DNA from: Streptomyces venezuelae | GTDB taxonomy: Bacteria > Actinomycetota > Actinomycetes > Streptomycetales > Streptomycetaceae | DNA: 64,000 bases | Assembly: GCF_008642375.1 (NCBI RefSeq) | Contig: NZ_CP029194.1 | Span: 4,882,501-4,946,500 of the forward strand | Reading direction: 5' to 3' | Shown here: positions 61,560 to 64,000 of the stretch, one piece after another | Position numbering within the stretch: the first letter of the stretch is position 1 | Layout of the letters: each line of letters starts with the position of its first letter | Notes under the pieces: generated by a model | Told to the model about the DNA's origin: nothing | What the model saw: the letters and a program-made list of their open reading frames with translations, nothing else | The model's database searches: none | Position numbers and translations under genes: made by a program

Positions 61560-62352
61560 CAGGGCCCGTTCCGGGGGCAGGGCCCGTCCCGGGGACAGGG
61601 GCCGCCCCTGGGACGAAGCGGTCCAGGAGGGCGTCCAGGCCGGCGGCCAGGCCCTCCGGGGCGCCGCGCCGGGCGAGTGTCGGGGCGGCGCCGCGCAGGC
61701 AGGGGAGCTCGCGGGGCGGCATGCGGTGCAGGCCGAGGCGGAAGGCGGGTTCGGTCTCGTCGGGGTTGTCGACCATCGCCCGCAGGTCCCCGAGGACGTA
61801 GCCGAGGACCCAGCCCGTGACGGCACGGAAGGCCATGACCGTGGCCTCCTCGTCCAGCCCCGCCCGCTGCAGGAGCGCCAGGATCCGCTCGTGGTCCCTG
61901 AGGACGGCGAGCGGGCGGCGGGCGAGCGGGACCGCCAGCATGCGGGTGGCCAGGAGCGGGGCCACCTGGGGGTGGGCGAGGGCGACCCGGTAGGTCGCGG
62001 CGGCGATCCGGTGGAGCTCGTCCCGCCATTCGGGTGCCTCGCCGGAGGCGGCGAGCTCTTCCTCCAGCTCCGTGTAGAGCGCCTCGACCAGACCGTCGAG
62101 CAGCGCGTCCTTCCCCGCCGCGTACCGGTACAGCGCCATGGCCTCCACCCCGAGCTCGGCGCCGGTCCTGCGCATGCTCAGCGCGGACAGCCCCTCGCGG
62201 TCGACCAGCGCCAGGGCGGTGGCGAGCACGCGCTCGCGGCTCAGCCGGCCGTACCGCCCGTGGTCGCCGGCCCGGCGGCCGGGCGTGCGGCGCCCGGGCG
62301 CAGGGGCCCCTGCCCCGGGGGTTTCCGCCGGGGGGTCCTTCTCGATCGCCAT
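61549..62352 (-). CDS. TetR family transcriptional regulator
   Basis: A 267-residue regulator. The HTH (RERVLATALALVDREGLSAL, then SMRRTGAELGVEAMALYRYA) starts near residue 38, with a TetR_C-like ligand domain (ELHRIAAATYRVALAHPQVA) after. A Pro/Gly-rich N-terminal tail and a PGTGPAPGTGPATG end are unusual. ATG 62352 has AAGGCGG about 6 nt upstream; an upstream ATG (62376) lacks one. It is divergent from the glycosyltransferase gene. Confidence 0.88.
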   Translation of the reverse strand: MAIEKDPPAETPGAGAPAPGRRTPGRRAGDHGRYGRLSRERVLATALALVDREGLSALSMRRTGAELGVEAMALYRYAAGKDALLDGLVEALYTELEEELAASGEAPEWRDELHRIAAATYRVALAHPQVAPLLATRMLAVPLARRPLAVLRDHERILALLQRAGLDEEATVMAFRAVTGWVLGYVLGDLRAMVDNPDETEPAFRLGLHRMPPRELPCLRGAAPTLARRGAPEGLAAGLDALLDRFVPGAAPVPGTGPAPGTGPATG

Positions 62353-62395
62353 GTGCCCGCCTTGACCGTGGGACATCCAGGGATAAAGTGTACGT

Positions 62396-62412
62396 ATACG
62401 TCGTAAACGTAT
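62396..62412. promoter_or_regulatory. Candidate TetR operator
   Basis: ATACGT-N5-ACGTAT forms an AT-richer inverted repeat, with further TACGTA overlap (62391-62397), between the TetR gene and the divergent glycosyltransferase. It is 44 nt upstream of the TetR start. Position and symmetry fit autoregulation. Confidence 0.55.
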
Positions 62413-62531
62413 GGTGTATCGGCAGGGAGAACCCGCCGATTGCCACGTTCCGGCGGACGGCCTCCGCAGCACGCCAGCACGCCAGCACGACGGCACCACG
62501 CGACCGTGCACCGATTCGATCCGGAGCCATC

Positions 62532-63395
62532 ATGACCACTCACCCGACCCTGCCGCGAAGCACAGACTCCCGGCCCGTCGACCACCCGCTCCGGCGCTCC
62601 ACCGACCCGCCCCCGCACCCGATGCGGCGCGCCGAGGACAGGACACCGACCCGCCCCGCCGTGAGCCTGGTGATCCCGGCCCTCAACGAGGCACGCAACA
62701 TCCCCTGGGTCTTCGAGCAGATCCCGGACTGCGTCGGCGAGGTCCTGCTCGTCGACGGCGACTCCCACGACGCCACGGTCCGCGTGGCCACCCGGATCCT
62801 GCCCACCGTCCGCAGCATCCCGCAGAGCGGCAAGGGCAAGGGGAACGCCCTGCGCACCGGCTTCCTCGCGGCGCGCGGGGAGTACGTGGTGATGATGGAC
62901 GCGGACGGCAGCATGTCCCCCGCCGAGATCCCGCACTTCGTGCACTTCCTGGAGAACGGCTACGACTTCGTCAAGGGCTCGCGCTTCGTCGAGGGCGGCG
63001 GCTCGCTCGACATCACCCGCTTCCGCAGCCTCGGCAACCACGCCCTGCTCGCCCTCGTGAACCGGCTCTACGACGCCACGCTGACCGACCTCTGCTACGG
63101 CTTCTGCGCCTTCCGGCGCAGCTTCCTCGACCAACTGGACCTGCACGCAACCGGTTTCGAGATCGAGGCCGAGATGATCGTGCACGCGCTGCGCTCCGGG
63201 CTCCGGATCGCCGAGGTCCCGAGCCTCGAACTGCCCCGCCGCAACGGACAGTCCAACCTGCACGCGATCTCCGACGGACGCCGGGTGCTGCGCACGCTCC
63301 TGTCCGAGCGCCCCGGCAACCAGGTCCAGAAGGCGAACGGTCAGCAGGCGAACGGCCGGCCCGCTTCCGCACCTCGGGAGCGGAGCACGCCGTGA
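62532..63395 (+). CDS. Glycosyltransferase family 2 (dolichol-phosphate mannosyltransferase-like)
   Basis: A 287-residue GT2 enzyme. After a roughly 45-residue disordered start comes VSLVIPALNEARNIPWVFEQ, VLLVDGDSHDATVRVA and MMDADGSMSP (the DxD region). It resembles polyprenyl-phosphate sugar transferases, but no C-terminal membrane helices are present. It likely transfers a sugar to a lipid carrier or glycan. The stop overlaps the next start (GTGA). Confidence 0.9.
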   Translation: MTTHPTLPRSTDSRPVDHPLRRSTDPPPHPMRRAEDRTPTRPAVSLVIPALNEARNIPWVFEQIPDCVGEVLLVDGDSHDATVRVATRILPTVRSIPQSGKGKGNALRTGFLAARGEYVVMMDADGSMSPAEIPHFVHFLENGYDFVKGSRFVEGGGSLDITRFRSLGNHALLALVNRLYDATLTDLCYGFCAFRRSFLDQLDLHATGFEIEAEMIVHALRSGLRIAEVPSLELPRRNGQSNLHAISDGRRVLRTLLSERPGNQVQKANGQQANGRPASAPRERSTP

Positions 63396-64000
63396 CCGGC
63401 GTGGCCGTCCGTCCGCTCGCGCTGTCGGGGCCGCTGCCGGTCGTGGACATCGACCTCGCCGAGCCCGGGGCGTTCCGGCGCCCCGGCGGCGGGGCCTGGA
63501 CCAGGCCGTCGGGCCGCGCGCTCGGTCTCGTACGGCTCCACGGGCGCCCCCTGGGGATGGCCGAGGCGTCCTGTGACGGTCCCGAGGAGCTGTGGGAGGC
63601 GCTCGCGGCCTCGGCGCGGCGGGAGTTCCCCATCGGGGAGGGGACCCCGACGCGCGCGCCGGAGCCCGTCGAGGCGCCCGCGATCAGCGTCATCGTGGCC
63701 ACGCGGAACCGCGCCCGGATGCTCCGCGACTGCCTGGACTCGCTGCTGGCGGTGGAGTACCCACGGTTCGAGGTGATCGTCGTGGACAACGCCCCGGCGG
63801 ACACCTCCACGGAGGAGCTCGTCCGGAGGGAGTACGGCGGGTCCCTGCGGGGGCACGGCCCCGCCGTCCGCTATCTGTGCGAGCCCGTGCCCGGTCTCGC
63901 CCGGGCCCACAACCGGGGGCTCACCGCCGCCCGTGGCGCCATCAGCGCCTTCACCGACGACGACACCCTCGTCGACCCGCGGTGGCTGACCGCGCTCGCC
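63392..64000 (+). CDS. Glycosyltransferase family 2, partial (cut by window end)
   Basis: An open frame from GTG 63392 to the window edge, 203 codons without stop. After about 85 N-terminal residues of unclear role, the GT2 domain begins ISVIVATRNRARMLRDCLDS, then FEVIVVDNAPADTSTEELVR, PGLARAHNRGLTAARGAISA and FTDDDTLVDPRWLTAL, which includes the DxD motif. It overlaps the preceding GT2 gene, so both belong to one glycan operon that continues outside. Confidence 0.88.
   Translation, partial: MTGVAVRPLALSGPLPVVDIDLAEPGAFRRPGGGAWTRPSGRALGLVRLHGRPLGMAEASCDGPEELWEALAASARREFPIGEGTPTRAPEPVEAPAISVIVATRNRARMLRDCLDSLLAVEYPRFEVIVVDNAPADTSTEELVRREYGGSLRGHGPAVRYLCEPVPGLARAHNRGLTAARGAISAFTDDDTLVDPRWLTALA

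Overview
This is a high-GC actinobacterial chromosome segment, almost certainly from a Streptomyces. The evidence is the rRNA sequence, the heavy G/C bias at third codon positions, many GTG/TTG starts, the developmental sigma factor BldN beside its membrane anti-sigma factor RsbN, a Rex-controlled hemACD operon, a class I lysyl-tRNA synthetase, System II cytochrome c maturation genes and futalosine-type menaquinone genes. No species can be named from the sequence alone. No tRNA, CRISPR array, complete insertion sequence or prophage was seen.

Layout. 1-3.65 kb: the distal part of an rRNA operon (16S-23S spacer, 23S, 5S, strong terminator). 3.7-10.7 kb: HAD hydrolase, MFS transporter, AcuC-like deacetylase, phosphatase-like protein, a small excisionase-type HTH protein, the 32-residue ribosomal protein bS22, an atypical NAD-dependent epimerase and an acyltransferase whose 3' end is duplicated as a 43-bp repeat. 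10.7-13.1 kb: rsbN and bldN with a candidate sigma-BldN promoter between them. 13.5-21.2 kb: a SerB-like hydrolase, a glutaredoxin-like protein, then the redox-regulated rex-hemA-hemC-hemD operon and hemB. 21.2-30.7 kb: argS, lysS, DUF4253, DUF1876 and DUF2637 proteins, two related lipoproteins and the RNA ligase RtcB. 30.8-38.7 kb: a patchwork of short, mostly single-gene units (SDR, YnfA, Mut7-C, GNAT, AraC, TIGR03086, MerR, small membrane proteins) including a tandem DosR-like box pair ahead of a signal-less solute-binding protein. 39.0-46.7 kb: hemL, a histidine phosphatase, a Tat lipoprotein deacetylase and the resA-ccdA-resB-ccsB block. 46.8-51.6 kb: an SRPBCC protein, a two-gene NTPase/anchored-receptor unit and a truncated haemoglobin. 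51.6-56.5 kb is the most accessory-looking part: a GntR regulator fused to a yeast-type cytosine deaminase, a palindromic operator, a divergent pair of small genes, and secreted or anchored orphans. 56.5-62.3 kb: DUF1330, EamA, LysR, PLDc_N, the menaquinone pair mqnL-mqnP and a TetR regulator. 62.5 kb to the end: two overlapping family-2 glycosyltransferases, the second cut by the window edge.

How it works together. Haem supply is spread over three loci: rex-hemACD under NADH/NAD+ control, hemB nearby, and hemL next to the cytochrome c maturation genes, so haem synthesis, haem attachment and menaquinone formation all lie in one respiratory-flavoured region. The bldN-rsbN pair links the region to aerial-mycelium development. 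The most novel-looking items are the GntR-cytosine deaminase fusion with its divergent operon, the NTPase/periplasmic-receptor pair, and the DosR-like double box.
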